From Bacteroidota bacterium (GTDB lineage Bacteria > Bacteroidota > Bacteroidia > Chitinophagales > Chitinophagaceae): 37,921 nt of DNA. The notes below the pieces were generated by a model that saw only the letters and a program-made list of their open reading frames with translations, was not told the DNA's origin and did no database searches. Position numbers and translations under genes: made by a program. Positions 7,588 to 16,665 of this stretch are shown here, in pieces; the stretch's first letter is position 1, and the number at the start of each line of letters is the position of its first letter. Location of the stretch: positions 1 to 37,921 of the forward strand of contig CANFXV010000024.1 in assembly GCA_947451115.1 (NCBI GenBank), in the 5' to 3' direction.

Positions 7588-7595
7588 TACATTTG
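7588..7595 (+). promoter_or_regulatory. Bacteroidota -7 element TACATTTG
   Basis: TACATTTG is an exact match to TAnnTTTG and ends only 5 bp before the ATG at 7601. Transcription would begin at or next to the start codon, giving a leaderless or nearly leaderless message. A convincing -33 element is not obvious. Confidence 0.35.
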
Positions 7596-7600
7596 CTGCT

Positions 7601-9664
7601 ATGAGATGGTTTTTACCCCTACTATTGCTGGCCTCTTTATTGTCTTTTGAAACTGCTATTGGACAAGACAGTAGTTTTTCCAATCTTGAAACAGTAATTA
7701 TTTCCGCCAATAAATTAAAAGAGAAAAGAATTAGTTCTCCAGTAGCCATTTCTGTGCTAAGTCCTAAAATAATTGAAGAAGCTAAAGCACAAAGAATTGA
7801 TTATCTATTAAATAAAGTAAGTGGGGTATACATGCCTAGCATTGGCAATGAACAACACATGATGGCCATTCGACAACCCATTTCCTTAAAAGGTTTGTAT
7901 TTGTTTTTAGAAGATGGTATGCCCATCAGAACTAGTGGCTTATACAGTAGCAATGCCTTGATTGAAATCAATACGAGCAATATTCATTCCATCGAAATTT
8001 TAAAAGGGCCTGCATCGGCTTTGTATGGCGCTGAAGCCATTGGAGGCGTGGTTAATTTTTTATCAACGCCAATTCCCAATAGCCAACTATTCAATATCAG
8101 TAGCCAGTTAAGTAATGGTGGTTTTAAAAAATTAGAAGCCAACTATGGTCTACCTACTAGTATTGGTGGTTGGATGATCAGTGGCGCTTTAACAGATCAA
8201 AAAAATGGACCTCTTGATTATTCTGATTACAGTAAAAAAACAATTAGCATTCGAAGAGATTTTAAAATCAATCCCAAATGGACTGGATTCCAAAGCTTGA
8301 ACTACATTGATTATCATACACAGATGATTGGTTCGGTGGATAGTCTACATTTTGCACAAAAAAGCTTAATCAGTCAACAAAGTTTTACCTATCGACAAAT
8401 CAATGCCCTTCGTTTCAGACAAAATTTAGCCTATCAGTGGAATGAAAATTCCACGACTACCCTTAATCTGATGTACCGCAATAATACGATGGATCAAAAT
8501 CCCACTTATTCCATTGCCTCTACTTCCAACCCCAGTAAGTTCAAAGGGCAAGTCAATAGTAATCATTTTGATGCCTATGTGCTAGACATGCAACATCAAT
8601 GGAACTTGAAAGCTATTAAAAGCAAACTAATGCTGGGCGGCTATTGGGACAATACCCAACAAAATTTAATTGCACATTATATTGATATATTAAAAGACAC
8701 TGCCATTGGCAAGTATACCAAATACAGTTATCCCGTAGTTGATTCATTGATCACTTCTTATACTACCCAAATCAACAATAAAGCCATTTATATCAACTTC
8801 ATCGCCAATTTATCAAAGTCATTGCATTGGAACATGGCCTTACGTTATGATGATTTTGAATACCTGTTCAACAATCAATTAAAATACGGCACGCCTTCTT
8901 CCAACAATCATTTTAACAATTGGGCGCCAAAATTAGGCTTCACTTACCATCAGAAAAATTGGGGCGGCTACTTCAATTACAGCGAAGGTTTTGTGCCTCC
9001 GCAAATCACAGAAATTTACAATACAGTAAGAGTGCCTTATTTGTTGCCTCAGCTTTTCAAAAATATCGAGCTTGGCGCATGGTATCAAGTTCCCAATCTT
9101 TATGCAGAATTCTCTATTTATCAACTCAATGGAAACAATGAAATTATTTCGGTGCGTCAAACCGATGGCGTAAACTTGAATCAAAATTCTGGTAGTACCA
9201 AACATCTGGGTATTGAGTATCAAATAAAATACAAAATCAACAATGCACTAGAATGGCATTGGAATGCAAGCAATGCAAAACACAATTATATCCATACACA
9301 AATTAAAGGGGTTACGGTAGATGGCAATCAAATGACGGCCGCACCTTCCTATTTCAGCAATATGGCCTTGTATTGGAAACCTAAATTACCCATTCATGCC
9401 TCCATTGAATGGCAGGATCAATCGGCTTATTATATGGATGAAACCAATGCGACCAAATATCCTGGCTTTAGTATTTTTAATATCAGAGCAGGCTTTAGTT
9501 TTAAAAAATCTGAAATCTGGTTGAACCTTTTAAATGCAGGCAATACTTACTATTCCACCATGGCTACCAAAAATTTTAGTGTAAAAGGGAATACAGCCTA
9601 TGCCTATTATATTGGCGATCCAAGAACAGTCACCATTGGTTGGAAATGGTTTATTATTGATTAA
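7601..9664 (+). CDS. TonB-dependent outer-membrane receptor
   Basis: 687 residues. A signal peptide ends at about residue 22 (ETAIGQ). The plug domain, about 28-150, begins LETVIISANKLKEKRISSPVAIS and contains the conserved IEILKGPASALYGAEAIGGVVNFL. The rest is barrel with many alternating aromatic strands, ending VTIGWKWFIID. There is no carboxypeptidase-regulatory domain. The closest recognisable type is the siderophore/vitamin B12/haem receptor class, but the ligand cannot be told. No lipoprotein, periplasmic binding protein or ABC transporter gene is adjacent. Its last 11 bases overlap the tail of the converging GLPGLI gene. Confidence 0.88.
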   Translation: MRWFLPLLLLASLLSFETAIGQDSSFSNLETVIISANKLKEKRISSPVAISVLSPKIIEEAKAQRIDYLLNKVSGVYMPSIGNEQHMMAIRQPISLKGLYLFLEDGMPIRTSGLYSSNALIEINTSNIHSIEILKGPASALYGAEAIGGVVNFLSTPIPNSQLFNISSQLSNGGFKKLEANYGLPTSIGGWMISGALTDQKNGPLDYSDYSKKTISIRRDFKINPKWTGFQSLNYIDYHTQMIGSVDSLHFAQKSLISQQSFTYRQINALRFRQNLAYQWNENSTTTLNLMYRNNTMDQNPTYSIASTSNPSKFKGQVNSNHFDAYVLDMQHQWNLKAIKSKLMLGGYWDNTQQNLIAHYIDILKDTAIGKYTKYSYPVVDSLITSYTTQINNKAIYINFIANLSKSLHWNMALRYDDFEYLFNNQLKYGTPSSNNHFNNWAPKLGFTYHQKNWGGYFNYSEGFVPPQITEIYNTVRVPYLLPQLFKNIELGAWYQVPNLYAEFSIYQLNGNNEIISVRQTDGVNLNQNSGSTKHLGIEYQIKYKINNALEWHWNASNAKHNYIHTQIKGVTVDGNQMTAAPSYFSNMALYWKPKLPIHASIEWQDQSAYYMDETNATKYPGFSIFNIRAGFSFKKSEIWLNLLNAGNTYYSTMATKNFSVKGNTAYAYYIGDPRTVTIGWKWFIID

Positions 9665-10481
9665 TTCTAATTCTCATACCACCCCCCATTCCACCACCTT
9701 TTTGCATGTCCTCCATAATCTTTTTCATGGCATCTTGAAACTGAGCTCTATTCATTTGATCTCCCTTGGTAGGCTGTACCAATTCTTTCTTTGGATATTT
9801 TGCACTTACTTCAATGGCTGTAGTTAAATTGGCGCCATTGTCCATATCTACTTCTAAAATTGCACCCGGCAAACCAGCATAAGTATCTGGACCAATGGAA
9901 GCAGGAATGTCTTCTGTATACCAAACAACCACTGTTTGCTCCTTAGGTAAGGCAGTTGCTTTTTCTGTAGTGTCAGCGTTTCTACCCCCTGGTCTTCCTC
10001 CTCCAAAACGCATGGTTTGTAATGGAACGTAAGTAGTTGCTTTTTTACATAAATGCTTGGCAATGGTTTTTGTTTCCTCTGACACTTTCCATTGAAGGGG
10101 TTTTAAGGAATCAATAATTAAAAATGTTTTTTCAAACATGCCACGCGATTCATATTGTATTTGTGTAGCTAGGTTGGTATAAGTAGCCGTTTCTGGCATT
10201 CTAAACATAAATCTTTGACCACCTCTATCACCACCATTGTTGGCAAATGGATCAGGCGCTTCATCTTCTGGAACAGTTCTAAACAAACTGGCCTGGTCAT
10301 TGAACAACAATTCAAATTGAGAGGTTCTAAATTCTGGAATTCTTGCCCTCATTTCGGGATCTGTAATCATTCGGTACATGTTTATTTTTCGCTCATAAAC
10401 AATTTTTCCTTCTTTCATTTGAGCCATGGCTAAATGGTTCATACCAAAAATTAAGGCAACTGCTAAAATAAATTTTTTCAT
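9654..10481 (-). CDS. GLPGLI-family secreted protein
   Basis: 275 residues with a signal peptide ending MAQ at about residue 21. The start of the mature protein, KEGKIVYERKINMYRM, and the motif AGLPGAILEVDMDNG (about 204-218) define the GLPGLI family, which is confined to Bacteroidota and found beside TonB receptors and large barrel proteins. The C-terminus is Gly/Met-rich (GGGMGGGMRIRI). Molecular function of the family is unknown; a role at the outer membrane with the partner barrel is inferred. It lies 33 bp downstream of the large barrel gene on the same strand, a recurring pairing. The tail overlaps the converging TonB receptor gene by 11 bp. Confidence 0.9.
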   Translation of the reverse strand: MKKFILAVALIFGMNHLAMAQMKEGKIVYERKINMYRMITDPEMRARIPEFRTSQFELLFNDQASLFRTVPEDEAPDPFANNGGDRGGQRFMFRMPETATYTNLATQIQYESRGMFEKTFLIIDSLKPLQWKVSEETKTIAKHLCKKATTYVPLQTMRFGGGRPGGRNADTTEKATALPKEQTVVVWYTEDIPASIGPDTYAGLPGAILEVDMDNGANLTTAIEVSAKYPKKELVQPTKGDQMNRAQFQDAMKKIMEDMQKGGGMGGGMRIRINQ

Positions 10482-10514
10482 TTTTTATTATTTATAACTT
10501 AAATATACAATCAT

Positions 10515-13313
10515 TTACATTCTTATCGTCATTCTTGGACCACCCCCATTGCTGCCTGCCAATCCAGATTTTTGTAAACTATAAGTAAAGCCCACTAAAA
10601 AATATTGATTGATGACATTGTAGGATTGATCCACAATTTGATTTTGTGATACATTTCTAGAAATTCCAGCATTTTTATTTAAAATATCAAAGGCACTTAT
10701 TTTTATTTCGGCTCTTTTATTTTTCATAAAAAATTTAGATACACTTGCATTCCAAATAGGCACTGCTGTATTAAAGCCAGCTGCGCGTCCTTCATTAATG
10801 GTGTAATTAAAGGATTGATTTAAAACAACATCTAAAGGTAAATAATTGGTGATGTCTGCACTGTACACCCTTGTCAAATAATTGGTGTTTAAAGCAGTAT
10901 TCATGGCATTGTTGGTATTGCTATAGGAATGTCTTGCCGTTAAATTTACATCCACCACTTCATCCATGGAATAAGTGTAAGTGAAACTAGGACCTACCGA
11001 TTTTATAAGAGTGGTGTTAAGCAGCCCATTGGAATAAGAAAGATTGTTGCTGATACCTCCGTTGATGCCAAAATTAAATCTTGAATAAATTTGTTTTATC
11101 CCAAAACCATAATTGGCCGAACCATTGATGCGGTAGGCGCCATTCGCGTTGACAGGTTTTGAAAGTATCGCTCTACTAGGAAGAATGCTATCATAATTTA
11201 CAATAGAATTATTAATTACCTGCGCATTGAACAAAGCAAAGAAATTTCTTTGGGCCAAAATTTTTGAAGAAAAATAGGTTAGATTAATATTGTGCGTATA
11301 GCTTCTTTTTAAATCAGGATTACCAATAGTTTGATTATTGATATTACTTTGATCTCTTACAGGTTGCAACTGTGTCAAAGTTGGCTGATTGGTCGATGTT
11401 CGGTAATTGAATCTTAAATTTTGTGTTTGAGAAAAATTGTACACGAACAAAGCAGAAGGCAAAAAGTCTTTGAACTCATGTTGAATTTTAGTTTTGATGC
11501 TGGTATTGTTGCCGTTCAAAATGGCATCCTGCAAAGAAAATCCTGTGGAGAAATTGTATTTTTTTTGATTCAATCTATAGTTCATACCGCCGCCTGCATA
11601 GGTATACTCACTGCTGTATTCATTGGTAAGTCTATTATTTAATAAGTCATACAAATTATTGCTACCGTTCTTGTCATAGACTTTTTTACTAGTAGACCCA
11701 ATATTTTTATTTAAAAAAGCATTGAATTCCAATAAGGATTTTTTTCCTAAAGGTTCGGTATAGACTAAATTGGCAGAATAGGTTTCAGACAAACCTTTTC
11801 TAGTATTTTTTTGATCGATGAGGGAATCTTTCACTTTAACTCCATAGTTATAAAACAATTGATCGGTGTATTGACTACTGTTGGCACTTGAATTATTATA
11901 ACCTTGTGTGATCGTTGATGATAAAGTACGGCCCTTTTTTATAAATTTCTTTCTCAACAACAAGGTATTCGAAATATTAACTGCATCTGAACTACTAGAA
12001 GAATTCGTTTTGCTGGCATTGGTTAAAGTTCCATCAGGCAATAAGGTATTACTCGAAGACTCACCCATAGAGGTATTGTGCTGATTGGTGATGCTTGGCG
12101 TATACTTATAAGAGAAAGATTCAGATACTTTGTTGTCAATGGTTACACCCAATTTTTGTTGTTGATTTCTACTGGTAGTATTTGAACTTGCATTTCTATT
12201 AAATAAATTACCTGGTGTTAAATTTTGAGTATAAGAATTACTGATATTGTTTCTTTCTACATCACTTGTATTGGCATTGGCATTAAAATCCATTTTTTTA
12301 TCGTTCAATAGATTGGAATAATTACCTCCTAGGGAATACGTATTGGCCACGCCCTGTGCATTGGCATCGGTACCACCACCACCGCCATTGAAATTAAGCA
12401 CCATGCCGCCGCCACCTCTGCCACCACCACCACCGGAAAAATTTGAAACATCCCCATTAGAAAATGCTTGTCTGTTGGTATTATTGGCCGTACCAATAAT
12501 GGAAAATTGTTCATCGTTATTAATTCTATTGACATTGCCTTGCGCATCAAACCTGCCTGGAGTTCCAGCACTTCCATTAATTTTTCCAAAAGTAGATTGC
12601 TTGCGGTCTTTTTTTGTTTTAATATTGATGGCTGTTTCTTCATTGCCATCGTCAATGCCTGTAAACATGGCTTGATCCGATTTGCGATCGTATACTTGTA
12701 TTTTATCTACCGCATCTGCAGGTAAATTTTTAGTCGCCATTTTTGGATCACCTGTAAAAAATTCTTTCCCATTAACAAATACCTTGGTCACTGATTTTCC
12801 ATTCACAGTAATCGCCCCAGATTTATCCACTTCAATGCCTGGCATTTTCTTTAACATATCTTCTACCACTGCATTGGGAACAGTTTTGAAATTTTCTGAA
12901 TTAAATTCTATAGAATCTCCATTGATGACTACGGGAGGTCTTCTCGCAGTAACTGTTACGGTATTTATTTTGCTCGCATCTACTAAATAAATAGTATTTA
13001 AATTTAAGCTTGGATTATTTCCAGTTTTAAAAGCTACCCATTGTTGCTGATAGCCCACATAAGAGATGGACAATAAATATTTTCCAGTAGGAAAGTTTTT
13101 AATCGTAAAACTACCCTCCTCATTGCTTCTGGCAAAACTAACCAAAGAAGAATCCTTAGCATGTACTAAAGAAACAGTAGCATAAGGCAAGGTTCTATTG
13201 GCGCTACTATCCATAATGATGCCTTGTACCTGAAAAACCTGACCAAAACCTGAAAAGCTGGAGTATAAAAAGGTGCTAATGGTTAAGAAGGTTTTTAAAT
13301 GCTTATTTATCAT
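10515..13313 (-). CDS. Large outer-membrane beta-barrel protein with carboxypeptidase-regulatory-like N-domain (TonB-receptor type)
   Basis: 932 residues. A signal peptide (about 1-24) is followed by a carboxypeptidase-regulatory-like Ig domain at about 28-105 (SANRTLPYATVSLVHAKDSS, EGSFTIKNFPTGKYLLSISY). A plug-like domain follows at about 120-225 (MLKKMPGIEVDKSGAITVNG, VNGKEFFTGDPKMA), then a long barrel typical of the outer-membrane-protein beta-barrel family. At about 293-318 there is a low-complexity Gly/Asn stretch (SGGGGGRGGGGMVLNFNGGG), visible in the DNA as CCACCACCGCC repeats. The protein ends GGGPRMTIRM, an odd echo of the Gly-Met-Arg tail of the neighbouring GLPGLI protein. Pairing with a GLPGLI gene is characteristic. 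The substrate is unknown; peptide or metal-related export/import has been suggested for similar pairs but cannot be shown here. Confidence 0.88.
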   Translation of the reverse strand: MINKHLKTFLTISTFLYSSFSGFGQVFQVQGIIMDSSANRTLPYATVSLVHAKDSSLVSFARSNEEGSFTIKNFPTGKYLLSISYVGYQQQWVAFKTGNNPSLNLNTIYLVDASKINTVTVTARRPPVVINGDSIEFNSENFKTVPNAVVEDMLKKMPGIEVDKSGAITVNGKSVTKVFVNGKEFFTGDPKMATKNLPADAVDKIQVYDRKSDQAMFTGIDDGNEETAINIKTKKDRKQSTFGKINGSAGTPGRFDAQGNVNRINNDEQFSIIGTANNTNRQAFSNGDVSNFSGGGGGRGGGGMVLNFNGGGGGTDANAQGVANTYSLGGNYSNLLNDKKMDFNANANTSDVERNNISNSYTQNLTPGNLFNRNASSNTTSRNQQQKLGVTIDNKVSESFSYKYTPSITNQHNTSMGESSSNTLLPDGTLTNASKTNSSSSSDAVNISNTLLLRKKFIKKGRTLSSTITQGYNNSSANSSQYTDQLFYNYGVKVKDSLIDQKNTRKGLSETYSANLVYTEPLGKKSLLEFNAFLNKNIGSTSKKVYDKNGSNNLYDLLNNRLTNEYSSEYTYAGGGMNYRLNQKKYNFSTGFSLQDAILNGNNTSIKTKIQHEFKDFLPSALFVYNFSQTQNLRFNYRTSTNQPTLTQLQPVRDQSNINNQTIGNPDLKRSYTHNINLTYFSSKILAQRNFFALFNAQVINNSIVNYDSILPSRAILSKPVNANGAYRINGSANYGFGIKQIYSRFNFGINGGISNNLSYSNGLLNTTLIKSVGPSFTYTYSMDEVVDVNLTARHSYSNTNNAMNTALNTNYLTRVYSADITNYLPLDVVLNQSFNYTINEGRAAGFNTAVPIWNASVSKFFMKNKRAEIKISAFDILNKNAGISRNVSQNQIVDQSYNVINQYFLVGFTYSLQKSGLAGSNGGGPRMTIRM

Positions 13314-13437
13314 GGCGTTAAAAATACGATTTAGTGTTTAAAATATTACTTAAGCCATCAATAGATCCTCACCTCTCATCCTTTTTTAGGTCATTTTTAA
13401 CCAATTTTTAGTAAGTTTATTTATAAAACCGATTGTT

Positions 13438-14364
13438 ATGCAAAATTCAAGAAGAAAATTTATTCAAAATGCCTCTCTAGCCTTTGTAGGAGCAAGTTTA
13501 AATCCAAGTGCCTTATGGTCTAAGTCTCTGAACACTGTCGATACCAAACGTTTGATTGGTATTCAATTGTATTCTGTTCGTGAGGACATGAAAAAAAATC
13601 CTTTGGAAACTTTAACTGCCTTATCAAAAATGGGTTATGAGTTCGTAGAACATGCCAATTATATTAATCGAAAATTTTATGGCTGGACCGCTACTGAGTT
13701 TAAAAAAGTTTTAAATGATTTGGGCTTAAAAATGCCAAGTGGCCATACGGTGATGGCTGCCAAACATTGGGACAATACCGCCAAGGATTTTACCGATGAT
13801 TGGAAAAAAACGGTTGATGATGCAGCTACTTTAGGACAAGCTTATGTAATTAGTCCATGGATGGATGAAAAACTAAGAAGTAGTTATGATGGTTTAATGC
13901 TGCAATTAGACGTTTTCAATAAATCTGGAGAATTGTGTAAGAAAAGCGGAATGAAATTTGGATACCACAACCATGATTTTGAATTCAGAGAAAAAATCAA
14001 TGGAACTTTGATCTATGATTTAATCTTAGAACATACTGATCCAAATTTAGTAATACATCAATTAGACTTTGGCAACATGTATGGCGCTGGCGGTAGAGGC
14101 GCAGAATGGATTAATAAATATCCAGGTCGTTTCCAATCCCTACATGTGAAAGATGAAATCAAATCTGCCAAAGGCGAAATGAATGATGGTTATGAAAGTA
14201 CCATTTTAGGCACTGGTGTAGTAGACCCTAAGGCCATTGCCTTATTGGCTAAAAAAATTGGTGGCGCGCATCATTTTATTATTGAGCAAGAATCTTACCA
14301 AGGCATTACGCCATTAGAATGCGCAAAGAAAGATTTAGAAATTATAAAAACCTGGGGCATCTAA
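13438..14364 (+). CDS. Tat-exported sugar phosphate isomerase/epimerase-like protein (xylose-isomerase-like TIM barrel)
   Basis: 308 residues. The N-terminus MQNSRRKFIQNASLAFVGAS has a twin-arginine motif (SRRKFIQ) followed by a moderately hydrophobic stretch, so export in folded form by Tat is likely. The body is an AP-endonuclease-2-type TIM barrel: IGIQLYSVREDMKKNP near the start, FGYHNHDFEF (about 178-187), IHQLDFGNMYGAGG (about 204-217), LHVKDE (238-243) and a final HHFIIEQE (277-284). The His, Asp and Glu in these blocks are where this fold binds a divalent metal. Members convert keto-sugars or cyclitols; the exact substrate is unknown. A candidate -7 element, TAAGTTTA at 13412-13419, lies upstream. 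A strong terminator follows. Confidence 0.87.
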   Translation: MQNSRRKFIQNASLAFVGASLNPSALWSKSLNTVDTKRLIGIQLYSVREDMKKNPLETLTALSKMGYEFVEHANYINRKFYGWTATEFKKVLNDLGLKMPSGHTVMAAKHWDNTAKDFTDDWKKTVDDAATLGQAYVISPWMDEKLRSSYDGLMLQLDVFNKSGELCKKSGMKFGYHNHDFEFREKINGTLIYDLILEHTDPNLVIHQLDFGNMYGAGGRGAEWINKYPGRFQSLHVKDEIKSAKGEMNDGYESTILGTGVVDPKAIALLAKKIGGAHHFIIEQESYQGITPLECAKKDLEIIKTWGI

Positions 14365-14384
14365 CTCATAAATGTTTCCTTTCA

Positions 14385-14417
14385 AAAGCACAAACCATTC
14401 CGGTTTGTGCTTTTTTT
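14385..14417 (+). terminator. Rho-independent terminator after the isomerase-like gene
   Basis: AAAGCACAAACC-ATTCC-GGTTTGTGCTTT gives a perfect 12-bp stem and a run of seven T to 14417. It begins 21 bp after the stop codon at 14364. Confidence 0.92.
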
Positions 14418-14469
14418 ATGCTTAACTTTAATGACTGATTTATTCATCTTTATTATTAATGGATTTGAT

Positions 14470-16665
14470 ATGAAAAAATATTTAGTAAAAAATTTATTGA
14501 TTGCCCTTGTAAGCTTTTGTTTTGTTAGTTCAGTAGAAGCGCAAAATATTACCGCCGCAGATAAAACACGTTGGGCAATGCATGCAAAACAAATAAACAT
14601 CATTAGAGATGAATGGGACATCCCACATATTTATGGAAAAACGGATGCAGATGCAGTATTTGGTTTGATGTATGCGCAATGCGAAGAAAACTTTGAACAG
14701 ATAGAACTTAATTTTTTAGAAATGTTAGGCCGCACGGCAGAAGTAAATGGACCAAAAGCCATTTACGAAGATTTAATGATGCGTTTAATTCAAGACAGTG
14801 CTCAAGCCATTCAAGATTATAACAAAAGTCCAATTTGGTTTAAAAATTTATTGCAAGCACACGCGGATGGTTTAAACTATTATTTATACCAACATCCCGA
14901 AGTACATCCCAAAGCCATTACTTATTTTAAACCATGGTATCATTTAATGTGGACCGATGGCAGTGTTTCTCCCACCAGAACTGGCGGCATTAAAACGCAG
15001 GATGTAGAAAATTTTTATGGCGATAAAAATAAGATAGCACAAAATATCAGTATTGATTTTGAAGAAAGAGCCACCAAGGGCTCCAATGGTTTTGCGATAG
15101 CTCCTATGCATAGTAAAAATGGAAATGCTTTGTTGTACATCAATCCGCATGTGCCCTTTTATTTTAGATCGGAGATGCACATGAATAGTGAAGAAGGCTT
15201 GAATGTTTATGGTGCAGTAACTTGGGGGCAAATGTTTATCTACCAAGGTTTCAATGAACATTGTGGTTGGATGCATACCAGCAGTTATGCCGATGTGGCC
15301 GATGTCTATGAAGAAAAAATTAAAAAAAATAATACAGCCTGGGTTTCGATCTATGAAAATCAAGAAATAAATATCAAAGAAAGAAAAATTGATTTAAAGT
15401 ACACAGAGGCTGGCGAAATAAAATCAAAATCATTTATTACTTATAAGACAATACATGGACCAGTGATGGGTAGTAAAAATGGCCATTGGTTAAGCTTACA
15501 AGAAAACAATCGTTCTTTGAATGCCTTGATGGAATGTTGGACCAGGACTAAAGCCAACAATTTAAAATCCTATCAAAAAGCATTGTCTTTACTAGCAAAT
15601 AATAGCAATAACACAGTGTATGCAGATGGGGAAGGCAATATTGCTTATTGGCATGGAAATTTTATGCCTAAAAGAAATCCAAACTACGATTATAGTTTAC
15701 CAGTAGATGGTTCTATTAAAGCGACGAATTGGATGGGCCTACATCCAATGAACGAAATTGTACAAAGCATCAATCCACCCAACGGTTGGTTACAAAATTG
15801 CAACGCCACTCCTTATACCGTGGCTGGAACCAATAGTCCCAAAGCCCTCAACTATCCAGCCTATATGGCGCCTGATGGTGAAAATGGCAGAGGCATTAAT
15901 GCAGTTAAATTATTGGAAAAAATAGATAAGATTAGTTTAGATGAATTGATTCAACTTGGCTACAATAAACACCTGTCGGCCTTTGATGTTTTATTGCCTT
16001 CCTTTTTAGCCTATACAAAAAGTATTACACTTAATGCTAAAGAAGAGAAAGCCATTCAATATTTAAGCCATTGGAATCACGATGCAGATACTGCTTCTAT
16101 TGCAACGGCCATTGCTATTGAATGGGCTACTGAATGGGGTAAAGAAATACCAGCCGCCAAAACGGAAGAAGCTAGTACCGAACTTTGGAAAAAATATGAA
16201 AAGATGGCCAACACCATTTCCAATGAAAAAAAATTAGCCCTCTTAAATAAAACCTTAGCAAAGATGGAAGAAGTCTATGGCAGCTGGGAAATTGCTTGGG
16301 GCAGCATCAATAGATACCAAAGAGTAAACCCAGGAGAAAAGTTAAACGACCAATGGCCTAGTTTGGCCGTTGCGCAAGCTTCTTCTAAATGGGGCTGCCT
16401 TCCTGCATTTGAAAGTAAGATTCAAGACAATACGCATAAGCGTTATGGCTATTCAGGAAGTAGTTTTATTGCTGCAGTAAGCTTTGGTAAAAAATTAGAA
16501 GCAAAAACAATAATTACTGGCGGGCAAAATCGTTTTAGTAAGTCTAGTCATTTTACCGATCAAGCCAAAAAATACATTGATGGCGATTTTAAAACTATTC
16601 ATTTTTACAAAGAAGATGTTTTAACACATGCAGTAATATCATACAAACCAGGGTTGACTAAATAA
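14470..16665 (+). CDS. Penicillin-acylase-family (Ntn hydrolase) secreted acylase, paralogue 1
   Basis: 731 residues. The signal peptide ends at SSVEAQ (residue 25). The precursor has an alpha segment starting INIIRDEWDIPHIYGKTDAD, as in acyl-homoserine-lactone and penicillin acylases. A linker follows, then the autoprocessing site KGSNGFAIAP, whose Ser205 would become the N-terminal nucleophile of the beta chain; INPHVPF follows. Family enzymes hydrolyse the amide bond of N-acyl compounds such as acyl-homoserine lactones, penicillins or N-acyl amino acids in the periplasm. I start at ATG 14470; the frame is open to 14407, but that would run into the terminator. A second paralogue is at 21387. 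The last 61 bp overlap the converging regulator gene. Substrate unknown. Confidence 0.88.
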   Translation: MKKYLVKNLLIALVSFCFVSSVEAQNITAADKTRWAMHAKQINIIRDEWDIPHIYGKTDADAVFGLMYAQCEENFEQIELNFLEMLGRTAEVNGPKAIYEDLMMRLIQDSAQAIQDYNKSPIWFKNLLQAHADGLNYYLYQHPEVHPKAITYFKPWYHLMWTDGSVSPTRTGGIKTQDVENFYGDKNKIAQNISIDFEERATKGSNGFAIAPMHSKNGNALLYINPHVPFYFRSEMHMNSEEGLNVYGAVTWGQMFIYQGFNEHCGWMHTSSYADVADVYEEKIKKNNTAWVSIYENQEINIKERKIDLKYTEAGEIKSKSFITYKTIHGPVMGSKNGHWLSLQENNRSLNALMECWTRTKANNLKSYQKALSLLANNSNNTVYADGEGNIAYWHGNFMPKRNPNYDYSLPVDGSIKATNWMGLHPMNEIVQSINPPNGWLQNCNATPYTVAGTNSPKALNYPAYMAPDGENGRGINAVKLLEKIDKISLDELIQLGYNKHLSAFDVLLPSFLAYTKSITLNAKEEKAIQYLSHWNHDADTASIATAIAIEWATEWGKEIPAAKTEEASTELWKKYEKMANTISNEKKLALLNKTLAKMEEVYGSWEIAWGSINRYQRVNPGEKLNDQWPSLAVAQASSKWGCLPAFESKIQDNTHKRYGYSGSSFIAAVSFGKKLEAKTIITGGQNRFSKSSHFTDQAKKYIDGDFKTIHFYKEDVLTHAVISYKPGLTK

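Noticed and set aside
12349..12435. CCACCACC-type repeats as a regulatory or slippage repeat
   Set aside because: They encode the in-frame glycine-rich insert of the barrel protein and are interrupted, so a phase-variation role is not supported.
12343..12675. 110-codon plus-strand frame with poly-Pro
   Set aside because: It is the antisense of the Gly-rich insert of the barrel protein; proline runs are the complement of glycine codons.
14944..15363. 139-codon minus-strand frame inside the first acylase
   Set aside because: It falls within a well-supported acylase with conserved motifs, and has no recognisable domain.
14470..16665. Penicillin acylase as an antibiotic-resistance gene
   Set aside because: The family name is historical; many members cut acyl-homoserine lactones or other amides, and no resistance context is present.
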